Assembly (NCBI RefSeq): GCF_014529535.1
Contig: NW_023503555.1
Span: forward strand, 4,774,001-4,838,000
DNA: 64,000 bases
DNA from: Bradysia coprophila
Lineage: Eukaryota > Arthropoda > Insecta > Diptera > Sciaridae
Direction of reading: 5' to 3'
Position numbers and translations under genes: made by a program. This document shows, piece by piece, positions 1 through 11,759 of this stretch (within the stretch, counting starts at the first letter, position 1; the number at the start of each line of letters is the position of its first letter). Under the pieces are notes generated by a model. It worked only from the letters and a program-made list of their open reading frames with translations. It made no database searches and was not told the origin of the DNA.

Positions 1-535
1 GAGTGGGAGCTGGGAGCTATTTCATGATAAAACTGGAAAACTGAAAAAATCAGTTTCTATTACCCTGTGGGAGTTGGAATATTTACGGACGGTTGGTATG
101 TACGTACATGCCATCTGTTATCCACATGAATGATAGAAATACTGGAGTCTTGCTAAATGTGATGTTTTGCAGCAAAAGCAGGGACTATTTTGAGATTTTT
201 TTTTTCTTTATTTTCTCAATTTTCATTAATTTTCCTGATTTTCCCGATATTCCCTAAAAAATTTACAAAACTAGTCCCTGAGCAAAAGAAAATATTAGAT
301 AAAACATTTCGCACCAATCTTTTCAAAATGTCTATGTGAGAATGTGAAAACCAGCAGTGGAACTTAATACGATGTTTATTGAACGATATCAATACGAGAA
401 CTAATTATACATTGATAACGGAGACATGCAGAATGCATCGGAGTAATTCCAAAGTAATGTGACGTGGTGAACCGTTAGTTATCTTATCTGGGATGTACAA
501 AAATTAGGAATCCATTTTTTGTTTATGAGTTGAGG
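1..535. other. Gene-free stretch with a GGGACTA foldback element
   Basis: No gene recognised. Positions 179-280 form a small AT-rich inverted-repeat element with ends CAGGGACTA and TAGTCCCTG around TTTTC-rich sequence; relatives occur at 7.2, 8.2 and 60.2 kb. Confidence 0.5.
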
Positions 536-739
536 CACGGCAGAGTAAAAGGAACCCAGGCAGGAGCGCTTGTTTGACTAGGGACCTGAATAATCTAGTA
601 GCCCTATGTTTTTTGCGAATTAAATTTTTCAACTTATGTCAGTGTTCATTTGAGTTCATTTTCATACAGTGTATTAGGTCCCTCATTTGACGTTTCAATA
701 ATGAACCGCTCCTGCCAGGTTTACTTTTACTCTGCCGTG
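536..739. mobile_element. 204-bp TIR element, 7-bp target duplication
   Basis: Inverted ends of about 32 bp (starting CACGGCAGAGTAAAAG; the right end reads CTTTTACTCTGCCGTG) are flanked by the direct repeat GTTGAGG at 529-535 and 740-746. There is no coding capacity. The duplication length suggests a hAT-like or P-like element. A related half-element end (TTTTACTCTGCTGTGG) occurs near 25.3 kb. Confidence 0.65.
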
Positions 740-1776
740 GTTGAGGATGCCCGAAAATATTTTAGAAAAAGAAAACGTCGTAGGACGTCTGGAAAGACCT
801 TAAAATCACGGTTCCCACGTTACATGTTCAAAAAGTATATGGATATCCCCATCAATGCTTACGCATACATTAGTGTGTAGGTGAATCTCTATATTCAACG
901 GTCTAGCTAAAATGAACAGACTCAATAGAAATGCCAAGAGTTTAAACTATAACAGGTCATATACAAGGCTGTAAAGTTTGCAATGTAAACGCACCCGTGT
1001 GATAATGATAACTCCGTATAATGATGTATGATGAGCAGTCTTGATTGTGTCAAGAGTGGACCAGCTGAAAAACAGCTGATACAATTTCCAGTGTTTCCAT
1101 AGAGTTACACTCTCGAGTGAAACTATACGAGTGTTTCAAAAATCCGAAAAAACGGCGTGACTACAGTGAACGACATCTCAAATGTCTCACTGTCAAATTT
1201 TTCTGAGAATTTTATTGTGTCATTGCAAATTCACAATGACATTCTCTGAAAATAATGACAGTGAGACATTTGAGATGTCGTTCACTGTAAAATCAACCGT
1301 TTTTCGTGATTCTTTTTTTGTGTGTAAGGAATGTACGGAATAGATGGAAGTATAAGAAAGAGTACAAAGATGTCCCATACCCCTCACATCACGCTGCACT
1401 GTCCCAAAGTCAAAAAATATCTCGAAAATACGAAAAGCGTCCTAATCTGTAATAGCTTCCATGCTTCCAATAGCTTTCTAACAAGCCTAATATGACAGGG
1501 AGTTTTTTTTGTAGACTTATGATGAGAGAGAAAAAGCAGAGACAACACAATGGCAAAAAGAAAGAATGGCCTGAGTATTTTCGGTAATCGCATGCCGAAA
1601 CTTATTTTGTCAAAATGGAAAAATCGACCCACCCTAGTTTACAGCATTGTCATAGTATATCCATTTATCTAAGTAATCTAGTTGACGCATTCGTTTCATC
1701 AACGAAAGTATTGGGTTTAATAAACGTCGTATCGTCATCGCGTTAATTGCTAACGGTTTAGTGGGGAAACAATGAA
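740..1776. other. Upstream region of VhaAC45 with a foldback element
   Basis: A palindromic element spans 1145-1306, with arms built on AGTGAACGACATCTCAAATG and its reverse complement. No other gene is evident. The VhaAC45 promoter must lie in the last few hundred bases, but no TATA box is clear. Confidence 0.5.
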
Positions 1777-3374
1777 ATGAAGTGGCTAATATTTCCATGT
1801 TTTGTGCTACATCTACTTGGACTGGTGTCTGCAAATTACTTACCTGTAATAATTTGGGGTCCTCATGTTCGGTTAGTCCATTTTGTTCGGGTGTGCTATT
1901 TTTTGATTCTAAGGAATTTATTTTAAATTTCTGCAGACACGAATCAGCAGTCGCATTGAAATCCCACTATGGCTATGAATTTATCGATATCTTGAGTAAA
2001 CACTCAACGGTCGACACAATTACTTTCATCGTTGTTGAAGATCAGGTGAGTTTGTTGCTTATGATAGGAAATAGTGCTGGTAGAAAAGTCGTTTAATCGT
2101 CTGATATTTGACCTTTGACCTTCTATTTCCTATGGTTTCAGCTTTCCGTTGAAGACTTGTCCCATTGTAAAGCTCCGAATGGGCAAACTTGCTTCAAAGG
2201 AATGCAAAGCATTGAAACGAAATTATATCTCCCCAGTGTTGAATACCCAGCGTATGCAATTCAAGACAGAGCACTAGAGGAAGCCGACATGTTTGAAATT
2301 GATCTTCAGTCACGCGGTAATTTCAGTGAATCACTGAAGAAACGAACCGGAAATTTTGTTTTCGTGAACTTTGGAGACGATAATTACACGAACGAAACGA
2401 TATCGGAAAAACTAACACGTCACGACCAGATGATTACGTCATTTTACAAAGAATTTTTGTCGCAAAACGGTCGACGTGTAGTGGTTGTATTCACCGGGAA
2501 ACGAGGTGTAAATCTTTTGCGGTTTTTGCGCGAAGCATCGCCGTTCACATATTTCGAAGCAGAAAATTCTACCGATTCTACGAATTCAACCAATTCTACC
2601 ACACATGTTGGCTATGTCTGGAAAACAGAGACAGTTTTGCTGTACTACACATCCATTGACCTTGAGATATCAAACAAAAGTACGTCGATGAACGTGACAA
2701 ACGTAACAGTACAAGCAACTAACGGGACAAATACAACAGAGGCCATCGATGATGTTCAAGAGATACCACAGGCAGATTTTTCAACAGAAAATGAAGCAAA
2801 TAATGGAACCAATACGACCGTAGTTCATACAGCTACACACCTGATAATAACGATAACTGTGGACGATGTGGATATCTTCAAATTTGTTATAACCACAGAT
2901 AACGGCTACTGGTCGGCTAATCAATTTACTTGGAACGACGTGCCACTTGTTCCAAGTAGACTAATTTCCGCTGCAAGTGGTTTCTCTTACCACTGTACGC
3001 CAACAATTACATTAACCAGTCAGAATGGAACTGCAATTGGTCAAAACGAAACAGAAACTGATCAATATGGAAGTGAAACTGACGGTCAAGATGAAACTGA
3101 AGCGGAACGGAATAGAACTGAAATTGTTATAAGTTGGATAGGCCTTCAATTGCAGCCAAAATTTGATTATGTTGAAGGCATAAAGTTGACGACTTTCAGC
3201 GATGCTTACGATTGTGTGGGCTTTGTTAGTACTGGTATTTTGAGCGGTTTGTTCGTGGTTTTCTTGCTGGTGTTCATTTTATTCATTGGTATTTTGTGTA
3301 TAATGGATATAAAACCGATTGATCGCTTTGAAGATCCGAAAGGACCACAAATTACGTTTACCGTTAATGACTGA
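1777..3374 (+). CDS. VhaAC45: V-type proton ATPase accessory subunit S1 (Ac45/ATP6AP1)
   Basis: Three exons, 1777-1871, 1937-2045 and 2142-3374, joined by GT-AG introns of 65 and 96 nt, give 478 aa. I chose the ATG at 1777 because it opens a signal peptide (MKWLIFPCFVLHLLGLVSA); the ATG at 1772 meets a stop after one codon. A long luminal part follows, rich in N-x-S/T sites. The C-terminal part fits Ac45: FSYHC (C353) and YDCVGF (C426) match the family's conserved cysteine pair. One membrane helix lies at about 433-456, and a short tail carries the DRFEDPKGP motif seen as DRFDDHKGP in the human protein. In known family members this type I membrane protein binds the V-ATPase V0 sector and guides assembly and acidification in secretory organelles. 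An acidic, threonine-rich insert near residues 375-395 is species-specific. No clear TATA box is visible. Identity rests on remembered family motifs. Confidence 0.9.
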
Positions 3375-3946
3375 TTCGACGATGAAATTTAAGTAGTCTC
3401 CTTTTTGATGTGTAAAATTCAAAATATTAAAATTCTGCGAAGAAAATATGAAACAAGTGCGATCCACAGAATTTGTTGGTTTTTTCAGCTTAGCTATAAT
3501 TGCTAGTTTTCACAGAAGGTAAGCAAGGCATATCAAGCAGAGCTCATCGCTTATCTTTGTACTCTCTATCCGCTTGTACTTTCAAAAGATTCAGACTTAA
3601 TTTTAAGACGCTTTCCGATCAACAGTTAATCTATTTAAAAGATAAAAAACGATTCATCATTCGGTGTAGCCTTTAATAGAATGGAGCATGCCGTTAGTTT
3701 TATGTTGATCCGTATTCAGCCATGAAAGCATGGCTAGTTCTATGTTGAATCGTAAATTCATCTATGAAAATACATAGATGTCGCCACTAGAGAAAATAGT
3801 AAGAAAACTCACAAGACTTGCCCTAGATTGAGGAACTTGTTTATGTGTTGTCCGTCGACAAGTGGATCTCCACCGGTTTCTGGTGGGTTTTGATTTTTGT
3901 TTTTTACACGTTGCCACACGTTATTGACAATTTAAAGATATTTCAA
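3375..3946. other. Gene-free stretch downstream of VhaAC45
   Basis: Contains the 3' UTR of VhaAC45, with ATTAAA-type signals near 3430. Two related short segments (CATGAAAGCATGGCTAG and similar) occur near 3700-3750. Nothing else supported. Confidence 0.4.
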
Positions 3947-4222
3947 TCAATGAACGTCAACACAAGGTATAGTCGAATGTCAAACTTTGTATGAAGCGGA
4001 GGACATAGCGATTTCATACAAACAAACTCACCTCTCATGAGAGGTGAGTCAATGAAAGTATAAACCAGATATGGTCTGTTCATACAAACCGGAGGACATA
4101 GCGATTTCATATAAAAAAAATTCACCTTTCATGAGAGGTGAGTTTCTTTATATGAAATCGCTATGTCCTCCGCTCCATACAAAGTTTGACATTCGACCAT
4201 ACCTTGTGTTGACGTTCATTGA
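3947..4222. mobile_element. Nested foldback element
   Basis: The two ends are inverted copies of TCAATGAACGTCAACACAAG with about 70 bp of arm (including CTTTGTATG and CGGAGGACATAGCGATTTC). Inside, a second hairpin (CACCTTTCATGAGAGGTGA) repeats the CGGAGGACATAGCG segment. No coding capacity; MITE-like. Confidence 0.6.
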
Positions 4223-5989
4223 GGTGAGTTTGTTGATATGAAATCGCCATGTCTTCCTGTTTGTATGAACAAACCATACCTGGTCTGTACATTCATTGAT
4301 TTCAATTTTGAGGTTACGCTGATCGTTTGGTGAAAAGGAGTTCACCTAGCCCAAATTAAAGGCCTTGGAAATAGTTTCACATTGCAATGTGGGCAACATA
4401 GAGAAACTTAATTTCAAAACCCACCGAAACCCGTTCTACCATCTACATTAAAAACACGTACCGAGCGAACCAATCTTAATCTATCAAATTGAATGTGGTG
4501 AATATGATCGCTTGAATGCTGGGAAAGTATTTCAACACTGCTGTGGGATTTTCATTGCAGTCGTATATGCATGCTACACCGAAGTGAACATTGCATTGAA
4601 ACTCACCCGAAAGTAGGGTTTTCTGTGTGTTGTCGCAGATTTACATTACCTTCTCTGTTCATTTACGTTTGGTTAAACGGAAAAAGTCGCAAAAGTATAC
4701 CAGTAAGACACACTTTTAAGAAAACATCAATGTAAAAATTTGGTAATCATACGAACCATTACACCAATCACACCAAAAAAACCAACTCCAAACATTTCTC
4801 CAACTCCAAATGTAACTTTCAATAAAACATTAACTCATTCTTTAACTTGCACCACTACCGCTATGCTAATGCAGGAAGAAAATAGAAGGGCCATAAGTCA
4901 CCCGAGAAAATGCAATTTACTATTTTTTTTCCCGAGTGGAGTCTCGGTGTGTTTGGGACTAAGCCTGCCTTGCATTGGATAAAATGACTGTTTTCTCGCC
5001 TGCCTTTGTTGTGAAAATTACTATTGCTCTAAAAGGTATGTGGAAACTACGAGCTTTGTCATAACAGTCATAGACGGAAAACGAGCTTTCGAAGCAGAAT
5101 AAGCGAATAAAAAACGTTCCCACTCCATCACCGAACAAAAACATCACAATGACTTCACTGAATTTTTTTTTCCAACAAAACTCACAAATGTAAATATTAG
5201 TTCCATTTTCTTGGGTCATTTTCCTTATTTCTTTTCGTTCGTTCTTTTTATATCAAACAAACAATTTGAAAAGGAAACGTAATCTCAATGAGAAACAATG
5301 AAAGGAAGACAGCAAGAAAAAAAAACTAAAAGGAAAAATATGCTAGTCTTTCATTCACAAGAACTATTATATTGTTAGTTTTTCAACGGATGGATGGGTA
5401 TTAGTTTCAATAAAAACAAAATCATAAATTCTGCATCGAAAACAATAAACTTATGAGACTACCAGCATTTCTTCGAAGTATTTACTTAAGTTTTCCTCCT
5501 TTATCAACTCGAAAAGGAAACGAATGTTTTCAAATGAAAAATAGATCCTATTCAACCTCAACACACTTTTTCTCAATTGAAATATTAAAGCCGAACCAGA
5601 ATGCCGAACAATTTGCATATTTTTCTTAGAAAATTATTAGATGGAAAATCCGATGCCATAGATTTTCTATTTTCTTTGAACGGATAATGCTTTTCAAAGT
5701 GCTTATAGCATCTCATTCGAATACTATGTCTTTATGTGTATACCTTGCAAACTTTCGGTATGCCTCACTGCCCCAGTATTTAACGATATAAAACATTCAT
5801 GCATTGTTTGAGTTTAAATTTAGGATCGTTCCATGAAAATGGAAAGTTTGCTGCAATATATATGTCAGTGTTCGAAAACAAGTTACAATAGTTGCAAGGT
5901 GACTAACCGTAGCCAGACAAATTTGCGCTTATATTTTACAATTAAGAATAAATTCATTTGAACAGTGATCTGACCTCGAATATCAACAT
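4223..5989. other. Gene-free stretch
   Basis: A partial further copy of the 3.9-4.2 kb repeat lies at 4223-4310. Otherwise AT-rich DNA with no supported gene, RNA or clear repeat. Confidence 0.4.
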
Positions 5990-6815
5990 TCACCCAAAAT
6001 ACACTCACTGATCGACTTTTCGCACAAAATACACTGAAAGTGATCTCTGATCAACTTTTCGCCCAAAATACACTGAGTGTTTACTGATCTATTTTTCGTC
6101 TAAAATACACCCAAAATCGAGGGGTGACGCACTTCCATTTAATCCATTTAATCCATTTAATCCATTTAATCCATTTAATCCAAAAAAAAATTTTTTGTTT
6201 TACCGAAATAATTAGGCTACCCACCTGAAAAATTTGTAAAGTAATTGCGAAAAATAGATTTGCACGATCACCAGCTCGTTTAAGTACTCGTGAGGTAAAG
6301 GAATTTTTTTTTTTTGTTAAAAATGGTATTAAATTTATTTAATCCATTTAATCCACTTTACACCAAAAACTCCTAAAAGTGGATTTTTTTCTCTTTTTTA
6401 CATTGTAGTATGAGTTGTAGTACGTGGTTCGATCAAAATCAACAAGTTTTAAGACTTACAGTATTTTGTAAAATGAAGTTTTTTCGTATTTAATCCATTT
6501 AATCCAATTTTTATTCCATTTAATCCATTAAATCCATTAAATCCATTTAATACCATTTAATCCATTTAATCCATTTAATCTAGAAGTGAGTTACCCCTCG
6601 CCCAAAATACACTGAAAGTGTTCACTGATCAACTTTTTGTCCAAAATACACTGAAAGTGATCGATCAACTTTTCGCCCAAAATACACTGAAAGTGTTACC
6701 CGACCCAATTTTCGTCCGAAATACACTCAAAGTGTTCAATGATCTAATTTCCGCCCAAAATACACTGAAAGTGTTCCCTGACCTAATTTTCGCCCGAAAT
6801 ACACTGAAAAACAGC
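5990..6815. repeat. Degenerate ~43-bp satellite
   Basis: Repeats of about 43 bp based on TTTTCGCCCAAAATACACTG plus AAAGTGTTCACTGATCAAC run from 5990 to 6117 and resume at 6601-6815 on the other side of an inserted element. Units have diverged. Open frames across it are by-products of the repeat. Confidence 0.7.
6118..6600. mobile_element. 483-bp TIR element with 8-bp target duplication
   Basis: Ends CGAGGGGTGACGCACTTC and GAAGTGAGTTACCCCTCG are inverted repeats. The flanks repeat CCCAAAAT at 6110-6117 and 6601-6608. The interior contains runs of the 9-mer TTTAATCCA and no protein. An 8-bp duplication points to a hAT-like non-autonomous element inserted in the satellite. Confidence 0.7.
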
Positions 6816-9800
6816 ATAAAAACATATGAGACAGTAAGGTTGAATGAATTAGCCAGCTGAAAAACTGCTGAAGGGAATTGCATCACGAATTTGGTTGGAA
6901 ATAAGTGTAGTTCTTGCGATAAAAAACTGATCAAACTCAAGCTACGTCATCACGAAACATTTGAAATCTTGATGAGGGAATCTTAATATGATTAAAAGAC
7001 CTGTTGTCGGAAATTAAAGAAGATTGTTCATGACAGTTGACGAGTACTACCTTTGTTGAACCCATTCACATGTTTAAAAGAAAAACTGTCAAAAATAACT
7101 TCAATTCAGCAGCCATTCTTATCCTTATTTCAATCAACGCTCTGAATTCTGGCAACGATATTGTACAGTGAATGTGAATAGCCATTATGATTTATCCTCA
7201 ATATACGTACTCACCATTTGTGTACAAACACAGAGATAAATATGCAGGGACTATTTTTGATAAAACGATTTCCCATATTTTCCTAAATTTTTCCGGAACA
7301 AAATTTCGAAAAATTTAAGAAAGTTTTCCCAAAACTAGTTTTCACCCCAATAGATGACGCAAAAGGAAACCCTAATCACCGCCTTCGTTTGAACTTTGTA
7401 AATGTATGAAGCGTAAGCTTGAAAATGGTGTACGCACTTTCCCATATATCCCATTCCCATACAGACATATTTGCCAGCATGAGCTCATTTTTAGAAAATG
7501 AACGATCTACCAAACTAACTAATAAAATGATTAAAAACTTTGCGGCGGCGGTGCGGTGGTGGTTATGGTGTTGGTAAAAAAAACTTACTCAAACTATGTT
7601 TTTGTTTGTCTGTTGGTGGTTTCACGTTTTACACCCATTCATAATAACATGGGAGTAAAAACTACACAGAACTTTAAGCTCTAAAGTATCCCAGCAGCAG
7701 CGAAAGTAGGATAAAAACGTAATGGAGTTTACTTGCAAAATGAAATTTTCTTGTTTAATCAAATTTCTCAATGGATGGATTTATTTAATGGTAGGAGGTT
7801 ACTGCATACACATACGTTATACATACAGTGTTAGGAGGGAATCGAAAAAATGATAACGTGAACTTTTTTCAGTTTTCTTTTTTCTTGCGAAAAATAAATG
7901 ATTCAAAGAGATTTGCTGTGCTTTTATATTCTGGTTGACTGCGTTTCTCATGTACTGGCAGTTTCTTTTTGAGCTTTAATGAAATCTCGCACTGGTAGAT
8001 CATCGGAATCTGTTTGATAATATAAGTTTCACGTTTTTTCTTCTTCTTCTTTTTCGTGCTACTGTATGTCGTAGTGGCTGGGCGAATATTAGGTGACCGA
8101 TTTGTTTGCCGAACTTTGTCTACATACATGCAATTAATAATGGATGTGAAGTATTAAAAGATGTTCGAATGAAACGTTTAAGCAAACAGTTTAAGCAGAA
8201 GAATCAAGAATACGTTTTCAGAGAGTTGACGGCAGAGACTATTTTTGGGAATATTTTCTTGAATTTTCACACATTTTCCTAGATTTTGGCATATTTTCCT
8301 TAATTTTCCCAAAAAATGTTTTTGGAAAAATTTAAGAAAATTTGGGAAAATATTTTCCCGAAGATAGTCCATAATTCATGGAATATGACTGAAATGTTGT
8401 GAAGCATATGTCGTCCTGGACGTGACACGTCACAAAAGCTTTTTTTTCTTCTTCAAAATACCAATCCTTTTCTCACTCACAGCACAAAGTCAACAATAAG
8501 GTATACGCTTTAGCTGCACGTCTCACTTCAACTCTGACACCTTTAACATTACCATAACCGGTTTTATTAAATGCATCAGAAAGCTCTTTCCGCTAGTTTT
8601 GCCAAAATTACCGTGGAAAATCGGTACAGTGTGCATGACTATGGGAATAGAATTGAATGAAACCCGAGCGAACAACTTAAAATTAATTTCGAGCTTAATG
8701 AGTTTGTTTGCGATAAAGCAAATGTATTTTACGTGCATATGGCTACAGTACTCTTTTAGTTGAACGAAAATGTTTTGTGCTGTTTACCGGCTGATGAATT
8801 TTGAAATACTTTCCATGCTGATGGAAAGTATTTTAAGTTTCGTGTCTGAAATTTTGTACCACGCAGTTTGAAAATTTTAAATTCTGAATTTTCCATTACA
8901 TTACATAAACTTCCAACGAGCTTTGCTTACACTAACTGTAAGCCCATTTAAAGCTTCAATAAATTTTACTCAAAAGCTCTTATCCCATCGATTGGTAATC
9001 TACAAATTTCACGTTGCTATAACAAAATGGTTTCTACTTGACATTGATAATATCCACCGATAAGAACTTGTTCTCGCCAACTTGACTAAGAGAGAAGAAA
9101 CCTGATATGGTAAGAAAATGGTATTAAAACTCATTAAAATTATCCATTAAGATTTCCATGAAAGATTAGATCTTTTAATCTTTTACGAAACATTAGCAGC
9201 AGAGCATTACAATGGAATCCATCGACATGGAACGATTTTAATTTTCTAATTAAACGTAGCCGAACTTTGTAACGATGTATCTTCTAACCTTTTATGTTTG
9301 AGCGCAATGAGATTTCAGGAGTTTGGACGTAGACATAGTCACATTTAATACAGAAAACAGAAATATTGTGTAAACCTAACAAAGGTAACAACACAGACAT
9401 TTTCTATAATCTGTCCACTTTCGTCAGAAAAAATATCAATTTTTTGGGATATTAGATGAAAGTTCCCATTTGAAATCGTGACAATGAGCGATAGAATTCT
9501 GGGATAATTTCGAGAATTTTTTCATTCTCAGAAATTGGGACCAGATAGAATGAAAGTTCGATGCATTCATTTCGATACAAGTGTGGAAAAGTATGTCAAA
9601 TAATTGGATTTTCACATTATAAAAAACTATTTAAAAAAATCTCACTTATCGACATCGGATTGGTAGAAAACATCACAATCCGTCAAACGCAAAAAAAAAA
9701 ACATATTTTCACAACTCAGTGACGAAAAGTAAAACTTTCTTTTATTATTTTGTAAAAACGTTTGTCAAACTCGGACCTCGTACTCGTGTGATAATATACC

Positions 9801-10264
9801 CATCTCGTATCTAAACAAGAATTTATCACTCGGTTTCGTAGATAACTTTTCTCCAATCAGAGGTGTAAAGTGAACATTTCGTTGGCTTTTTATTTAGTAA
9901 AACGGTGCATGCAACTGGGTGATAAATAACTATTACTTCATTAAGAGCTATTTGCAGTCTCTTTCAAGGCGATTTTTGTGGAAATTCCCGAATTTCAAGT
10001 CAAAAGTTTTGCATTTTTATCGAAGGTCTAGACATTATTCTGATTATATGCTGATACCAATTTAAAAAAAAAAACGAACAGAAGTAGCTAATGCGGAATA
10101 CTTATGTTCAGCTTTGTATGTGTTTTTCTTAAAATTATTATAACGAACCGGTTAAGTTACATTTTTGTGCTTCGGCCCGATGTCGTAAATTTACTTTTCA
10201 AAGATAGAACCACGACTAAGAGAACATCGGAAACGACATAAAAATTTGTATTGGACTATGGTAA
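6816..10264. other. Gene-free stretch with two AT-rich foldback elements
   Basis: Members of the GGGACTA family of AT-rich inverted-repeat elements lie at about 7245-7340 and 8233-8370. The rest is AT-rich, with short open frames that have no signal peptide, motif or codon bias I can defend. Confidence 0.45.
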
Positions 10265-10412
10265 TTTATCCGAGGGGGTACTCACTTCAGTAAGTCATTT
10301 GAGTTAGTAGATCAGCTTTAAAAAAACAGCTGGAACGGAATGCATTACTTATTTCAAAGTCTCCGACTGTACTTAATTTACAATTTTTAGAAGTGAGTAA
10401 CCCCTTGAATGT
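10265..10412. mobile_element. Small TIR element related to the 6.1 kb one
   Basis: Inverted ends CGAGGGGGTACTCACTTC and GAAGTGAGTAACCCCTTG resemble those of the 6118-6600 element. The length is about 148 bp. No target duplication is seen. Confidence 0.5.
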
Positions 10413-10685
10413 AGCCACTCTATTCATGGTCAAAACTATTTTCATTTTGTTTTTACTTTTGTACATATGATGGAAAGAGCTGTATCAAGTGATAACCCGC
10501 AATTAACTGTGAAGGTTCTAACCGATGTTCATTATACATGTGCACGTGCGAGTCTTCCATAATTGATTCAGTCAACGTACATTTTTAGTATCTATAATGT
10601 CTACATTATCAATGACAAAAATGATCAATTCTTATTCAAATTCGATTCGAAGATCAAATTTTAGATACATTTGGTATTCGATCCG

Positions 10686-10692
10686 TATAAAA
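10686..10692 (+). promoter_or_regulatory. TATA box of first glycine-rich peptide gene
   Basis: TATAAAA lies 79 bp before the chosen ATG at 10765. A CCAGTT initiator-like sequence sits about 30 bp downstream, near 10718. The spacing fits an insect TATA/Inr core promoter, and the paralogue 925 bp downstream has the same arrangement. Confidence 0.7.
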
Positions 10693-10764
10693 GATCCTCC
10701 ACTTGTCGCCATTTCCCCAGTTGGTTTAAGGTTTACTGTGCGTTATTTTAATACCAAAAAAAAA

Positions 10765-11199
10765 ATGAAATCGATTCTCGTTGTGTTATTCCTGACAATT
10801 GGATATGTGTATGGCAGGACTGTACCAATCAAACCAACCGATATAAGTGTTGACTCGTTAAGTGGTAATCCAGTACCTCTAGTTCGGAAAGCTCGTCAAT
10901 TCGGTGAGCGGGAGACTGTTTTTGTTGGCTTAACGTTCTTTTGATTAATGAACATATTTGAAGGCTACGGTAACTATGGAGGTGGAGGATATGGGGGATA
11001 TGGAGGATATGGTGGATATAACAACTTCGACTTCAATCCATACAATGACACGCCCAACAACTATGATGGCAATCCATTCAACGATTCACCTCATCGCCAA
11101 ACCTACAACAACTTTGATTTGAACCCGTTCAATAATTCACCAAACAACTACGACCTTAATCCATTCAACAATTCAAATTTCTTCGGAAAGAAGAAGTAG
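10765..11199 (+). CDS. Secreted glycine-rich peptide, copy 1
   Basis: Two exons, 10765-10903 and 10964-11199, with a 60-nt GTGAGC-AG intron in phase 1, encode 124 aa. The signal peptide is MKSILVVLFLTIGYVYG. A short pro-region ends in RKAR, a minimal furin-type R-x-x-R site, just before QFG. The second exon encodes a Gly/Tyr stretch (GYGGYGGYGGY), then Asn/Pro-rich repeats of the type NNFDLNPFNNSPNNYD, and ends in FFGKKK. The AATAAA at 11256 is a likely poly(A) signal. The ATG at 10765 is preferred over upstream in-frame ATGs because those lie across the promoter. The layout of signal, RxxR, mature N-terminal Gln and Gly-rich body resembles glycine-rich insect antimicrobial peptides, but I recognise no named family, so function is inference. 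Confidence 0.8.
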
Positions 11200-11312
11200 T
11201 GTGTCCATTTTGGTTCAATAGTTGTACCAGAAATGTGCAAGAGTTTTTTTTTTTCAATAAAACGAAACCGATGTGGCGAGTGAATTAATTTTGCGTCTTG
11301 TACTGTGTTTTT

Positions 11313-11322
11313 GGGAATCTTT
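11313..11322 (+). promoter_or_regulatory. Possible NF-kappaB/Rel site
   Basis: GGGAATCTTT fits the consensus GGGRNNYYYY bound by Dorsal/Dif/Relish-type factors and lies about 300 bp upstream of the second glycine-rich peptide gene's TATA box. A single match of this degeneracy can occur by chance. Confidence 0.25.
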
Positions 11323-11610
11323 CGTCGTTACCAGACAGACGTTAGATTTTCTTAGAATTAAATATTTTATCAAACTAACGAATGTGTGAACTGGAACAGA
11401 TGCTCTAACTGCGACTCTGCTTATCAACATAACAGTCACGTTGTTGTTTAGATGTGCCTTCATCTACACATTAGTGATGAACCATGAATCGGTATATGAG
11501 AAAAAAAAAACTTTCGCATGGTCCCAACGTGGTCGTCAGAATTGGTGCTAATCATTTGCATAGCACGATCATAATAGAAATTTAATTACTTACCGATTTT
11601 GTGAAAAATG

Positions 11611-11617
11611 TATAAAA
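11611..11617 (+). promoter_or_regulatory. TATA box of second glycine-rich peptide gene
   Basis: TATAAAA is followed about 30 bp later by TCCAGTTCA, an initiator-like sequence at 11641-11649. This implies a leader of roughly 115 nt before the ATG at 11760. It is the same arrangement as in the upstream paralogue. Confidence 0.75.
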
Positions 11618-11759
11618 GAGGTCCGTATGCTCGCTGGTCATCCAGTTCAACAAATAAGTTTAGCTTAGTGATTCGCTACGTCTATAATCGAAAGACGTAA
11701 TTTTAGATATACTTTGTGTACCCTTTCCTTCGACTGTTTTATCCTTTGTGGCGTAGAAC

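Noticed and set aside
6618-6940. Repetitive open frames on both strands
   Set aside because: They arise from the 43-bp satellite.
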